53,329 nt of DNA from NCBI GenBank assembly GCA_000158655.1, contig EQ973343.1:287942-341270 (forward strand), written 5' to 3'. The stretch is from [Clostridium] methylpentosum DSM 5476. GTDB taxonomy: Bacteria > Bacillota > Clostridia > Oscillospirales > Ruminococcaceae. The notes beneath the pieces are model-generated. The model made no database searches, was not told where the DNA came from, and was given only the letters and a program-made list of their open reading frames with translations. This document shows, in pieces, positions 16,583-24,889 of this stretch (the stretch's first letter is position 1; each line of letters opens with the position of its first letter). The translations under genes were made by a program, and so were the position numbers.

Positions 16583-17773
16583 TTAAGAAGCCAGCCTTTC
16601 TAATTCAGCCTTTGCAGACTGGAAAGTACCGTGAGCATAATACCCTAACGTCATGGTTATGTTTGCGTGTCCCATGATGTATTGCAGGGTGTTAGGGTTC
16701 ATTCCCTTATTTGCCATGTTCGTACAGTAAGTATGTCTGAATGAATGGGGCGTGATGTTTGGCAACTTGTCCTTATGGGTCTTATTGTACTTCTTAATCA
16801 GCCCACGCACCATACTTTCATAATTTCCTGCCACCTTTGGCAATCCCTCACTGTTCAAGAACAAGAAGTTGCTGTAACCGTCAACAACAAGCGGTTGTGC
16901 TTTTCCTCGGTTCTTTAAAATTCGTTCAAGTGCCTGATATGCTCTTTCTGTCAATGGAAGCTCACGCTTCCCGTTTTTTGTCTTAGGTGTGGAAATATAG
17001 TAACCCACCTCTGTATCACGCAATAGCTGGTGGTCTATGTTAATCACACGGTTAGGCATATCAATGTGTGTTGTCAATCCGCATAGTTCAGAAATACGAA
17101 GTCCCGTTTCCAGCAGAAGAATAACTTCATCACGATACTTGCTGTAAACATTATCCGTTTCCATAAAGGCAAGAAGTTTTTCTTCCTGCTCTGGCGTTAG
17201 GATAACCTTTGCTTCCGTATCATCTTCCAGAACATCACTTAGCTTGAAATGAAAAGGATTTTTTCTGATACAGTCGTCTTGTATCGCCATATAGAATGAA
17301 GCCTTTAAGGAACGCTTATAGTTATCTATCGTCTTGTAGGAATAACCTTTGCCATTCATTCTGATAGCCCATTCTTTAGCGTCGGACTGCTTGACCGTAT
17401 CAATCGCCCTCATACCCAATGGGTCATTTTCCAGTACGTTCATAAGATACTGTCGTCCTAATTCCGTGTTTCTTTTGATGTTCTTTCTTTGATTGTTCTT
17501 CTTTTCGTAAAGCTGGCAGACTGTCATTTTACCGCCCACCGTGTCGATACCGTCGTCAAGGTCTTTTTTTATCTGCTTTTCTTTTTCCCTCAACGATATA
17601 TCATCACGTTTTCCAGCAGGTGTCTTGTCTGTGGGTACAAGTTTCCAAGCATATACAAACTGTGGCTTCCCGAATATATCGGTATATTTATAAACGTATC
17701 TTCCGTCTTTTCTCTGGCTCTCTCCAAGACGCAAATTGCGTCCTCTACTGTCTTGTCTTTTCATTTTTGACAT
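16583..17773 (-). CDS. int: Tn916-type tyrosine integrase, 396 aa
   Basis: It can be followed along its whole length against Tn916 Int: the three-stranded arm-binding domain (GESQRKDGRYVYKYTDIFGKP region), the core-binding domain and the catalytic domain. Catalytic residues visible are R226 (TGLRISEL), H343 and R346 (HSFRHTY), H369 (GHANITM) and Y379 (GYYAHG). It excises and integrates the ICE and would use Xis for excision. The frame is intact, unlike the neighbouring element's integrase. AAAGGAG precedes the ATG. It lies at the element's end, as usual. Confidence 0.95.
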   Translation of the reverse strand: MSKMKRQDSRGRNLRLGESQRKDGRYVYKYTDIFGKPQFVYAWKLVPTDKTPAGKRDDISLREKEKQIKKDLDDGIDTVGGKMTVCQLYEKKNNQRKNIKRNTELGRQYLMNVLENDPLGMRAIDTVKQSDAKEWAIRMNGKGYSYKTIDNYKRSLKASFYMAIQDDCIRKNPFHFKLSDVLEDDTEAKVILTPEQEEKLLAFMETDNVYSKYRDEVILLLETGLRISELCGLTTHIDMPNRVINIDHQLLRDTEVGYYISTPKTKNGKRELPLTERAYQALERILKNRGKAQPLVVDGYSNFLFLNSEGLPKVAGNYESMVRGLIKKYNKTHKDKLPNITPHSFRHTYCTNMANKGMNPNTLQYIMGHANITMTLGYYAHGTFQSAKAELERLAS

Positions 17774-17850
17774 CGTGTAAAGCTCCTTTCCGTCATGGAA
17801 TGAGCCGTGATACGCTAGTAATATTATACCATATCTACGGCTCTAAGACA

Positions 17851-18054
17851 TCAGATTTCGTCCAGTGTATCAATAATTTTTTCAAACTGTTTTCGCTTTA
17901 TCTGAATACGATTTCCATTGACGATAACCCAGCCAGAGTCCAGATTTTCCTCGGCAAGTCTACGCAACTTCTTTTCCCCGATACGAAAATATCTGGACGC
18001 TTCTTCTATACTAAGGGTGTATTTTTCCCAAATCGGCACATCAGTATTGTTCAT
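17851..18054 (-). CDS. xis: Tn916-type excisionase, 67 aa
   Basis: The length and sequence agree with Tn916 Xis: [31 protein letters not shown], a winged-helix of the MerR/Xis kind, then [22 protein letters not shown]. It bends the end DNA and steers Int towards excision. It is co-directional with int, 77 bp upstream of it, and has AAAGGAG before its ATG. Confidence 0.95.
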   Translation of the reverse strand: MNNTDVPIWEKYTLSIEEASRYFRIGEKKLRRLAEENLDSGWVIVNGNRIQIKRKQFEKIIDTLDEI

Positions 18055-18425
18055 GTTGCAACACTCCTTTCTGTGTGTCTTATCATAAGCAGACAGACGG
18101 CTTTGGAAAGCTCCGTTAGTATCTCAACTATTCCCATTCTTGTGGGCAGAACCGCACCATGCGGACGTGTCATTATTCTGTGATAGCAGGTCATGGCAAA
18201 ACGACCATTCCACAAGTCGCTCTCGGATCACTGCGTGGGTCGCTCGCTTTCTTGTTGGAAAGGTCATGGCGTACAGTCCCCGTGGCTCGCTGTATCACAA
18301 ACGTATCTGTCTGCTTTATTCAATTTTCAAAGACCAGTTGGCGAAAGCATAGGCTTTCATGTATGAAAGCAGGAGCAGGGCAGAAAAGAGGGGGATTTAA
18401 CAAATCATGCCCTGCTGGTATCTGC
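18055..18425. other. Non-coding region between orf8 and xis
   Basis: These 370 bases carry no convincing gene; the open frames on the plus strand lack starts with ribosome sites. It is more GC-rich than the flanks. In Tn916 this stretch separates the orf7-orf8 unit from xis-int, and it probably includes xis promoter or leader sequences. Confidence 0.5.
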
Positions 18426-18674
18426 TTATTCTTCTTCGATTTCTATATCAATCTCAAAGTCCAAAATCATTTTGATTAAGGCTTCTCGAATACGTCCCTT
18501 TAATTCCATATCGACAACGATATAGACATTGCCGTATTCATCATATAAAGGACGTAAACAGCATTTTGATATGTACGGGTCATAGAACGCCAGCAATTTC
18601 TCAATCGCAGTTTCGTCTCCGTCCATAGCTGATGAAATCAAATAATAAGACGGGTGCTTGTACTTTTTCTTCAT
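18426..18674 (-). CDS. Tn916 Orf8-type regulatory protein, 82 aa
   Basis: The sequence SSAMDGDETAIEKLLAFYDPYISKCCLRPLYDEYGNVYIVVDMELKGRIREALIKMIL matches the short helix-turn-helix proteins annotated as Orf8 in Tn916. It has the look of the first region of an ECF sigma factor. It begins 2 nt after orf7 ends, so the two are translated together. In Tn916 the orf7-orf8 pair helps drive transcription into xis, int and the transfer genes. Confidence 0.88.
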   Translation of the reverse strand: MKKKYKHPSYYLISSAMDGDETAIEKLLAFYDPYISKCCLRPLYDEYGNVYIVVDMELKGRIREALIKMILDFEIDIEIEEE

Positions 18675-18676
18675 TT

Positions 18677-19096
18677 CTATTTCTTCTCCTTAAGTATCTC
18701 TTTCATAGTTTCTAGTGCACGGTGTCTGTGTTTGAACACAGCCCCTCTGGTATAATTCATAATATCTGCAATCTCTGTATCGCTCATTTCCAAGAAGTAA
18801 TACATCAATACATTGTTACGTTTTTTTTCGGGTAGCTGTTTGAGAGCTTCTGCAAGTTCATCATCAAGGACTTTAATATCTATGCCACACACATTAAAAA
18901 TTGTGTAGTTTGTTTCGTAGTCGTCCCATGTTGCCAGACTTTCTACCGTAATGTCTGGTAATTCGCTAAAAGATATTTCCTTGTTTTTTCTTCGTTTTAA
19001 TTCTTTACGGTAGTTCCAGATAATACCTTTGACAACTTTTTTCAGCTTACATTCAAACTGACACTGAATTGTTTTTTGGAAGTCAGACGGTTTCAT
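18677..19096 (-). CDS. Tn916 Orf7-type sigma-70-like regulator, 139 aa
   Basis: The C-terminal part (LKQLPEKKRNNVLMYYFLEMSDTEIADIMNYTRGAVFKHRHRALETMK, about 88-135) is a sigma region-4 helix-turn-helix. The N-terminal part is short and basic. It corresponds to Orf7 of Tn916, an activator of excision and transfer gene expression. AAAGGAGGTGAGATT precedes the ATG. Upstream lies a leader peptide with a terminator and not orf9, so its control differs from the Tn916 layout. Confidence 0.88.
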   Translation of the reverse strand: MKPSDFQKTIQCQFECKLKKVVKGIIWNYRKELKRRKNKEISFSELPDITVESLATWDDYETNYTIFNVCGIDIKVLDDELAEALKQLPEKKRNNVLMYYFLEMSDTEIADIMNYTRGAVFKHRHRALETMKEILKEKK

Positions 19097-19219
19097 AATC
19101 TCACCTCCTTTCCAGCTATGAATTGAAAAGTGTTTATCCCTCTTTCCGCACCATATCTGTACAGCAAGGTGTGATTTGCTTCCAAAAAAATGAAAATAAT
19201 TAAAAAAACCTTTCGGGTA

Positions 19220-19258
19220 TTAAAAAAGCCCGCACAAAATATAAATTTTGTACGAGCT
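19220..19258 (-). terminator. Attenuator-type terminator upstream of orf7
   Basis: On the minus strand GCTCGTACAAAAT pairs with ATTTTGTGCGGGC (one mismatch), followed by TTTTTTA. It stands between a 14-codon leader frame and orf7, so transcription into the excision module must pass it. Confidence 0.8.
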
Positions 19259-19294
19259 ACTGGTATAGCGTATTTAATTGTAAATAGTATGCTG

Positions 19295-19339
19295 TTAAAT
19301 TGGGCTTGAATATACTGAATTGTACATAAAGCGTTTCAT
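19295..19339 (-). CDS. Leader peptide MKRFMYNSVYSSPI
   Basis: A 14-codon frame with a strong ribosome site (AGGGGGC) at the right distance. A nearly identical unit at 29172-29216 encodes MERFKYNSTQSNTI. Both are followed by the same GCCCGCACAAA-type terminator. The conservation of start, length and frame against changed residues suggests that the peptide is translated, most likely as part of an attenuation device. Confidence 0.6.
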   Translation of the reverse strand: MKRFMYNSVYSSPI

Positions 19340-19362
19340 ACGGCAAGCCCCCTTTACAACAT

Positions 19363-19593
19363 TTAAACCTTAACCTTTGTCTTTTTGGTAATCGTATAAA
19401 TATATTCCTCTGGTGTTGGGCGCTTATTTCCAAAGTATCGTTTAAAATTTGCCTGCACGTCTGGGTCTGTACTTTCCATAGTTTTGTCTATGGTATCTTG
19501 TAGCATAGCCCTAAATTCAGATACAGAAACACCTTGAGCTTTAGCACCAACTTTCATAATATAATTCATATCTCGTCTTTTAAGTCCTATCAT
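19363..19593 (-). CDS. Unknown small protein, 76 aa
   Basis: The ATG at 19593 is chosen because GGGAG lies 11 nt upstream. The protein has an N-terminal KRRDMNYIMKVGAKAQGVSVSEFRAML stretch with the look of a small helix-turn-helix, and a C-terminal DPDVQANFKRYFGNKRPTPEEYIYTITKK stretch. Short clostridial ICE proteins share this DPxVQAxF...PTPEEFI pattern; their role is unknown. It ends 24 nt before the leader peptide gene. Confidence 0.6.
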   Translation of the reverse strand: MIGLKRRDMNYIMKVGAKAQGVSVSEFRAMLQDTIDKTMESTDPDVQANFKRYFGNKRPTPEEYIYTITKKTKVKV

Positions 19594-19616
19594 TAGAACC
19601 AACTCCCTAAAATAAG

Positions 19617-19808
19617 TTAATCTTCTTTTTCAAAAATTAAATCTATCTTTCGCATACAGCCTTTTGCGTCAATTTCTGTGGGTACAAACCCTGCGTAGTG
19701 ATACCCCGTTTTTGCGTAACTGTCAATAATTTCTTTGTGTTTATCAGTACAAAGGAATACAACTCCTTTCGCATTATAGTTAATTTCTACATACTCATAT
19801 TTTTTCAT
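19617..19808 (-). CDS. DUF4177 domain protein, 63 aa
   Basis: The sequence MKKYEYVEINYN...HKEIIDSYAKTGYHYAGFVPTEIDAKGCMRKIDLIFEKED shows the compact alternating strand-helix pattern of DUF4177: a small alpha/beta protein with a WxY/YxGFVP core. Function is unknown. AAAGGAG precedes the start. The 45-bp junction repeat lies just upstream at 19831-19875. Confidence 0.82.
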   Translation of the reverse strand: MKKYEYVEINYNAKGVVFLCTDKHKEIIDSYAKTGYHYAGFVPTEIDAKGCMRKIDLIFEKED

Positions 19809-19830
19809 TCTTCAAAACTCCTTTCAAATA

Positions 19831-19875
19831 CAAATTTATCTTTGGATTTATTGACTTTTACAAACTGGAATTTGT
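19831..19875. repeat. Junction repeat, copy 1
   Basis: The core (plus strand) is ATTTATTGACTTTTACAAAC with matching sequence on both sides. Copies 2 and 3 are at 46314-46362 and 47447-47496. Each lies in the short gap between two cargo genes on the minus strand. Confidence 0.7.
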
Positions 19876-19894
19876 TATTCCTATAAACTAAATT

Positions 19895-20491
19895 TTATTG
19901 ATTAGAAACAGACCAAACAAATAACGGTATATAACAACTTATTAAAACAAGCCTTTGCCAAAGACCGCCATATCTCAAAACAGTATTTGCAAACTTTTCC
20001 TTCTCACCCATAATAAAAAAGCAGAAGAATATGAATGCTATTGTAAAGCACACCAGTGAAATTGCGCCTAACACTACTTTTGTTGTTTGGAATTGCAGAA
20101 TTGCAAAGAGCAAAGGAACGACAAGCAAGGCCATAAATCCGATTGCCGATGTGCCGCCGTGAATTTTTGTAATTATATCTTCGTCTTGTCTATTTTCATT
20201 TAACGGGCACACTCCGGAAATGATTTCACACCCGATGCCGTATATAGCAAGAAGCATCCATATAGCGATTGCCCATCCGCTATCGTTCTCTTGATACAAC
20301 GCATACGGAGCGATACAAAATACCACACCTGATATAATGCACCACACATTATATATCCATTTCACCGGGCTTTGACGAGAGCCAAGGACAGATAGTGCCA
20401 TTTCTTTATGCTTATAGTTTGGATAGAAACGAGCAAGCAGTAACGGCAGCAGATTATCTGCCATAATAATAATGATCCATAATATTTTCAT
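19895..20491 (-). CDS. DUF998-type membrane protein, 198 aa
   Basis: Six hydrophobic helices are visible, with the family pattern of a short loop GSRQSPVKWIYNVWCIISGV near residue 36 and an intracellular DEDIITKIHGGTSAIGFMALL segment near residue 105. DUF998 proteins are six-helix membrane proteins of unknown role. The low GC content fits the cargo and not the chromosome. It follows the methyltransferase on the same strand after about 150 bp. Confidence 0.75.
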   Translation of the reverse strand: MKILWIIIIMADNLLPLLLARFYPNYKHKEMALSVLGSRQSPVKWIYNVWCIISGVVFCIAPYALYQENDSGWAIAIWMLLAIYGIGCEIISGVCPLNENRQDEDIITKIHGGTSAIGFMALLVVPLLFAILQFQTTKVVLGAISLVCFTIAFIFFCFFIMGEKEKFANTVLRYGGLWQRLVLISCYIPLFVWSVSNQ

Positions 20492-20640
20492 AATATCACC
20501 ATCCCATCAAATTCTAATTTATCAATTTCGTATCTTCTTGTATTCTTCTATTTTCAAATCATTACCCTCAAAGATAAAATTATTGATGTCAATCGGTAAA
20601 CATATTAGAACGCAAATTATAGTGTTTGGTTCTAAAGAAT

Positions 20641-21357
20641 TTATTTTTTTTGTAGAATTATAGCAATAAAATTCAGATAATCTCCACCGCCAGCTTCTAT
20701 TGCCTTACGGTCATTTATTGCATATTCATTATTTTGCTTTATCCAATCCGACCAAACTTCCGAATTACTTTCCATTTCATATATTGAAATTAAATCTGCC
20801 TTTTTACAATGACTAATTATGTTAGACCAATATGTTATATCATGTATATAATCAAGTTCTTCTGGTGTCCATGATAACAATAACTCTTCTGGAAGTTTCT
20901 CATGGCAATCTTTCTTCATGCCAGGAACTGTGATATAAACAAACCCACCTTTCTTAACAAATGGAAGCAATTTTTCATCTAAATATATAGGGTCACGTCC
21001 AAAATAATTATATGAATCTGTACTTACTACAGCATCAAAAAACTCTTTCTCAAATTTAAGTTCATTGGCGTCAGCTTTTACAGATTTAATTTGTGCAGAA
21101 GATAATCCCATTTTTTTGAAAAATTCTTCATTTTCTTTTGGCTCACTCCATAAGTCAACTGCAAAAACAACAAATCCATATTCTTTTGCAAGAAATACAG
21201 AAGTTAAACCTTGTCCACTTCCAAGGTCACAGACATAGCTGCCAGACGGGATTTTATGATTTTGTAATAGTTCCTCTTGTAATTTTATAGGATTCGGTCC
21301 CATAATTTTTGTCTGTAAGTCGGGTGTAAAATATTTTTTACTGCGAATATATTCCAT
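20641..21357 (-). CDS. SAM-dependent methyltransferase, 238 aa
   Basis: Motif I (VCDLGSGQGLTS, about residues 43-54), an acidic end to the second strand (VFAVDLW), and FFDAVVSTDSYNYFG are typical of class I methyltransferases. The aromatic-rich YNYFGRD segment and the C-terminal tryptophan-rich part resemble small-molecule methyltransferases; the substrate is unknown. Its placement near a TetR regulator and exporter-type cargo suggests defence against or modification of a toxic compound, but this is inference. Confidence 0.85.
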   Translation of the reverse strand: MEYIRSKKYFTPDLQTKIMGPNPIKLQEELLQNHKIPSGSYVCDLGSGQGLTSVFLAKEYGFVVFAVDLWSEPKENEEFFKKMGLSSAQIKSVKADANELKFEKEFFDAVVSTDSYNYFGRDPIYLDEKLLPFVKKGGFVYITVPGMKKDCHEKLPEELLLSWTPEELDYIHDITYWSNIISHCKKADLISIYEMESNSEVWSDWIKQNNEYAINDRKAIEAGGGDYLNFIAIILQKK

Positions 21358-21478
21358 TTTCTCATCTCCATTATTGTAATATTTTAATAGTTAATATTTG
21401 TGACTTATAACAATATTCATTTTGAGTTTCTCTGCTGAAATTAAAAAGTTAGGTTTATATTTAGGACAGAATAAAGGA

Positions 21479-22105
21479 TTATTTTACTTTCTCATTTATA
21501 ATATATTTCTTGACAAATTGTTTAACGTGTGTAGTTAATTGAGTTTTTAAATCCCAACAATTTTCAACTGCGTCTGCTACACTTATCAATAGAAATAATG
21601 GCGCATAATATTCAATAGCAAGCTGTTTTGTATCACACTCTTGAAGAACACCTTTTTCAATCATTTCATTAAATATATCTTCTATATAACTGATAGGACC
21701 ATTTACAAGACATTTTTGATAAAGCATATTCATTTTTAAATTTCTATATTGCTCTAGTATTAACATTTTGCGAAAATTAGACGCAAATTCATCAGTCACC
21801 CAAAAATCGTATTGTGCAAGAGTAAATGTTATTAGACTTCCAATAGTTGTATTTCTGTATGCATTAGGGGTTACCTCTATTGTGCTTTCTGGTACTTGAT
21901 AATCCTTAGCTCGCTTATTATCAATTTGATACATACGTTCTACGATACAGTCAAAAATATCTTGCTTATTTTTATAATGTTTATATAATGCTCCTTTTGT
22001 CATTCCCAAGGCTTCCGCAATCATACTAACAGAAACAGCCTCATAACCATTCACTGCAAATAAGTGTAGTGCAATTTTTAATATATTTTCTTTTGTGTCA
22101 GACAT
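21479..22105 (-). CDS. TetR-family repressor, 208 aa
   Basis: The N-terminal helix-turn-helix (ALHLFAVNGYEAVSVSMIAEALGMTKGALYKHYKNKQDIFDCIVERM) is typical of TetR/AcrR. The remaining 150 residues form the ligand and dimer domain and are unique to the subfamily. A consensus promoter upstream contains two perfect palindromes, so the gene very probably represses itself. The methyltransferase and DUF998 genes follow on the same strand and may be further targets through readthrough. Confidence 0.9.
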   Translation of the reverse strand: MSDTKENILKIALHLFAVNGYEAVSVSMIAEALGMTKGALYKHYKNKQDIFDCIVERMYQIDNKRAKDYQVPESTIEVTPNAYRNTTIGSLITFTLAQYDFWVTDEFASNFRKMLILEQYRNLKMNMLYQKCLVNGPISYIEDIFNEMIEKGVLQECDTKQLAIEYYAPLFLLISVADAVENCWDLKTQLTTHVKQFVKKYIINEKVK

Positions 22106-22122
22106 TTACAACCTCCTTCTTT

Positions 22123-22179
22123 AGTAAACGAACGTTTACTTCTTTAAACCATTATAGTAAACGTTCGTTTACTTGTCAA
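22123..22179 (-). promoter_or_regulatory. TetR promoter with two palindromic operators
   Basis: On the minus strand TTGACA (22174-22179) and TATAAT (22151-22156) are spaced by 17 bp. The operator AGTAAACG-tt-CGTTTACT (22156-22173) fills the spacer, and AGTAAACG-aa-CGTTTACT (22123-22140) lies just after the start site. Confidence 0.88.
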
Positions 22180-22284
22180 GTAGTATAAAATGTAGTGTGC
22201 CTTTGGTTCATAGGTTGATCTCTCGATCGCTGGTGTTTTGTGCCTTGCACCATATTTCCTACATACATTTCTCTATGCAAAAGA

Positions 22285-22407
22285 CTGTTGATTGTAAAGA
22301 ATTGTACTCAAAGCTTTCCTTAACGTTAGCCCCCCTTAAAGCACTTTCTAGTATCTAAAAACATCATTCTACAACATAACAGATTTCAATAAACCTTAAT
22401 ACATCTT
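22285..22407 (-). pseudogene. Fossil of a DUF3788 gene end plus a dead leader unit
   Basis: On the minus strand 22402-22364 reads VLRFIEICYVVE-stop, matching VLRLIEIRYAIK at the end of the DUF3788 protein at 29334-29768. It is followed by a copy of the leader region seen at 29172-29250, in which the leader ATG has become AAG. The same order, DUF3788 then leader, thus once stood here. Confidence 0.6.
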
Positions 22408-22536
22408 GTCGTCCTCGCTATCTTTTGAACGATTGTTAGAATTTCTCCTTTGGTTATACTTCTTCATAATTACAATTTTAAGTAAGCCAACGACAATCAA
22501 AACCACAACAATGATAATCCACCAGTATTGTTCCAT
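22396..22536 (-). CDS. Small single-span membrane protein, 46 aa
   Basis: The start ATG at 22536 has AGGAGGGAAGTAGGTT before it. Residues 4-24 are a strongly hydrophobic helix rich in I and V, followed by a basic KKYNQRR stretch and an acidic end (SKDSEDDKMY). It lies 51 bp after the CDF gene and probably shares its transcript. The stop codon falls inside the DUF3788 fossil, so the C-terminus may have been set by the fusion. Function is unknown. Confidence 0.65.
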   Translation of the reverse strand: MEQYWWIIIVVVLIVVGLLKIVIMKKYNQRRNSNNRSKDSEDDKMY

Positions 22537-22587
22537 AACCTACTTCCCTCCTTTCCCTTTCAATAGCCTTAAATCATCTTCCCTGTC

Positions 22588-23499
22588 CTATGCAGAATAG
22601 AGAAGTTCATTCGTATTAACATGTACCATACAATGTTTACATTGTGGAAAGTTGTTTTCAATCGTTTGATGGACTCCCTCAGCAATTCTATGAGCGTCAT
22701 AAAGAGCTAAATTACCATCAGCTAATATTTCAATATCTACATACATTTTCGCTCCAAACATGCGGGTTTTTAATTCATCAATACCATCAACCCCTTGCTG
22801 CTGAAGCACAACTTCCCTAATCTTTGTTTCAGTAGCATTGTCACAACTATGGTCTACCATTTTGTTAATGCTTTCTTTGAAAATGTCCAAAGCAGCTTTT
22901 AAGATACAACCGCAAATCACAACGCTTGCAATAGGGTCGAGAATAGCATAGCCTAAACGCGCTCCTAAAATGCCAATTAAGGAACCAACCGACGAGAGTG
23001 CATCAGAGCGGTGGTGCCATGCGTCAGCCATAAGTGCGTCAGAATTTGTATGCTTTGCAGCATTTCTTGTAAACCAGTACATCCACTCTTTTATAACAAT
23101 GGATAAGACTGCCGCCGTAAGTGCGATTCCACTAGGGACAGAAAGCGTATTGTACTGTCCTGAAAAGATTTTCTTGATACCTGAATATCCTATTCCAGCA
23201 CCCGTTATAGCCAATGCAACAGAGAGAATAATGGAAGCCACACATTCCATACGTTCATGCCCATAAGGATGTTCTCTATCAGGCTGTTTTTCTGATATTT
23301 TAATTCCAACCATCACAACGATTGTGCTTACTACATCAGAAGCCGAATGTACAGCGTCCGACAGCATGGCACTTGACTTTCCTATATATCCGGCAGCAAA
23401 TTTAAATAGCGATAAACTCAGATTGATGATTAGTGTAATTTTGGAAACCTGAATAGCCTTATTCATATTTTTGTTTTGCAGAAGTCTACCTTTTTCCAT
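22588..23499 (-). CDS. Cation diffusion facilitator (CDF) transporter, 303 aa
   Basis: The protein has six hydrophobic segments with the metal-site motifs DAVHSASDV (helix 2) and DAWHHRSDALSS (helix 5), and a cytosolic C-terminal domain (CDNATETKIREVV to HCMVHVN) with the usual ferredoxin-like fold and histidines. It exports divalent metals such as zinc, iron or manganese in exchange for protons. AAGGAGGCAT precedes the ATG. It begins 11 bp after the ABC permease ends and is part of that operon. Confidence 0.92.
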   Translation of the reverse strand: MEKGRLLQNKNMNKAIQVSKITLIINLSLSLFKFAAGYIGKSSAMLSDAVHSASDVVSTIVVMVGIKISEKQPDREHPYGHERMECVASIILSVALAITGAGIGYSGIKKIFSGQYNTLSVPSGIALTAAVLSIVIKEWMYWFTRNAAKHTNSDALMADAWHHRSDALSSVGSLIGILGARLGYAILDPIASVVICGCILKAALDIFKESINKMVDHSCDNATETKIREVVLQQQGVDGIDELKTRMFGAKMYVDIEILADGNLALYDAHRIAEGVHQTIENNFPQCKHCMVHVNTNELLYSA

Positions 23500-23510
23500 A
23501 ATATGCCTCC

Positions 23511-24209
23511 TTATCCTGCCAGCTTCCGAAACAGACGTTTTGTAAGGAAGTAGTACCAGACTAAAGCTACCACCAATCCTATAGAGAAATAAAGAACCGC
23601 CTCATTCTGCATGGCTTTCGCTACCCAAAATGATGGAAGGAAGCCAACCGCGAACTGGTAGTAACTATCAATAAAAAAGGGGGCTGGTATTCCGAGCAAT
23701 GTAAGTGCAGCTAGTTTTGTAACTGCCATACCCTCTAATTTATTGCTTGATAATGTGATAATCATAAGTGAAACAATAATTGCCTGTACTGAGCCGAGAA
23801 GCGCCAAACATATTGTCATTCCAATGGACAACTTTTCTAATGAAAAAAGTAACAGTACAATAAAAGCGATGACCGCCGAAATAATTGAGGGTACTCCCAA
23901 CCTTGTAAAGAGATACCCCGACTTACCAAGAGGGGTAATCGAAAAGTACCGTGACACTTTATCGTCGATTTCCTCCAATGTAATCATTGCAAATGCAAAG
24001 CAGAGCAATACAGGAGCCATGATAGAAAGTAATAAATCAAAAATCGGATAATACACTTGTAAAGAAAACTTCGTTATTCTTTCAAGAAATGGAATACCAA
24101 ACTTAATTAAAGTCCCCATAATAAAAGGGGAGAAGCAAGCCGCAAACATCATAGGGTCACTTTTGATTTGCTTAAATATCTGTATGGTGCTGGATAATAT
24201 CTTTTTCAT
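23511..24209 (-). CDS. ABC transporter permease, second subunit, 232 aa
   Basis: Six hydrophobic segments with the cytosolic entry ITLEEIDDKVSRYFSITPLGKSGYLFTRLGVPSI, which fits ABC-2 type exporters of the fluoroquinolone/drug export class. The start ATG at 24209 overlaps the stop of the upstream permease (ATGA), so the pair is translationally coupled and made in equal amounts. Together with the ATPase it would form an exporter with two different permease halves. Confidence 0.85.
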   Translation of the reverse strand: MKKILSSTIQIFKQIKSDPMMFAACFSPFIMGTLIKFGIPFLERITKFSLQVYYPIFDLLLSIMAPVLLCFAFAMITLEEIDDKVSRYFSITPLGKSGYLFTRLGVPSIISAVIAFIVLLLFSLEKLSIGMTICLALLGSVQAIIVSLMIITLSSNKLEGMAVTKLAALTLLGIPAPFFIDSYYQFAVGFLPSFWVAKAMQNEAVLYFSIGLVVALVWYYFLTKRLFRKLAG

Positions 24210-24889
24210 AGCTTTACACCTCCCAAACTTTTCCACATATGCTCAACTGTATGTCGAGCAACTATGTAGAGGATAATCAACGTAGCAATTACAAGTACCA
24301 TATCAAACGATAGTAAAACACTTTTTCCAGTTATAAGGTTCATGCAAGCTGTGAATGGAAAAAAGCGGAACAGATATGGTAACTTCACAAACAGACCAAC
24401 AATAGGTGGTACAAAGCAAACAATTTCTATCGGCATAATCACAATGAGAAATTGGTTCAAGTTTGAAATTTTTGTAGCTGCAATAATTCCAAGCATAGTA
24501 AAGATTGCTGAGGTCAAAGCCGTACCAACTGTGATACCAAGTAAATGATTGCTGCCGGAAACTACCCCTAATATCAATGCGATTACCGTAGAAATAGCAA
24601 TCAACGCAACTGTTTTTGAAAGTATATATTCCGATATTTTTACAGGAGATACCACCATAGCATTTAATACCTTTTGACTTTTTTCCAAAAGAACAATCGC
24701 TCCCATGAAAAACAATCCCATTGCTGCTGGGTCAGAGTAGATCATAATAGAAGCAATATCCGTTTTCCAATGTTCTGGCAAAGCGGCAATCCCGCACACA
24801 TATAAAACTGTTAATATAAAGTAGATAAAATAGAAACCATATTTCCATTGGAAATGTATATCACCACAAATTAAACGTCCCAATCTCAT
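24206..24889 (-). CDS. ABC transporter permease, first subunit, 227 aa
   Basis: The protein has six hydrophobic segments and the segment LLEKSQKVLNAMVVSPVKISEYILSKTVALIAIST, a hallmark of ABC-2 permeases (elbow helix and coupling loop). It overlaps both the ATPase gene before it and the second permease gene after it by 4 nt. Confidence 0.87.
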   Translation of the reverse strand: MRLGRLICGDIHFQWKYGFYFIYFILTVLYVCGIAALPEHWKTDIASIMIYSDPAAMGLFFMGAIVLLEKSQKVLNAMVVSPVKISEYILSKTVALIAISTVIALILGVVSGSNHLLGITVGTALTSAIFTMLGIIAATKISNLNQFLIVIMPIEIVCFVPPIVGLFVKLPYLFRFFPFTACMNLITGKSVLLSFDMVLVIATLIILYIVARHTVEHMWKSLGGVKL

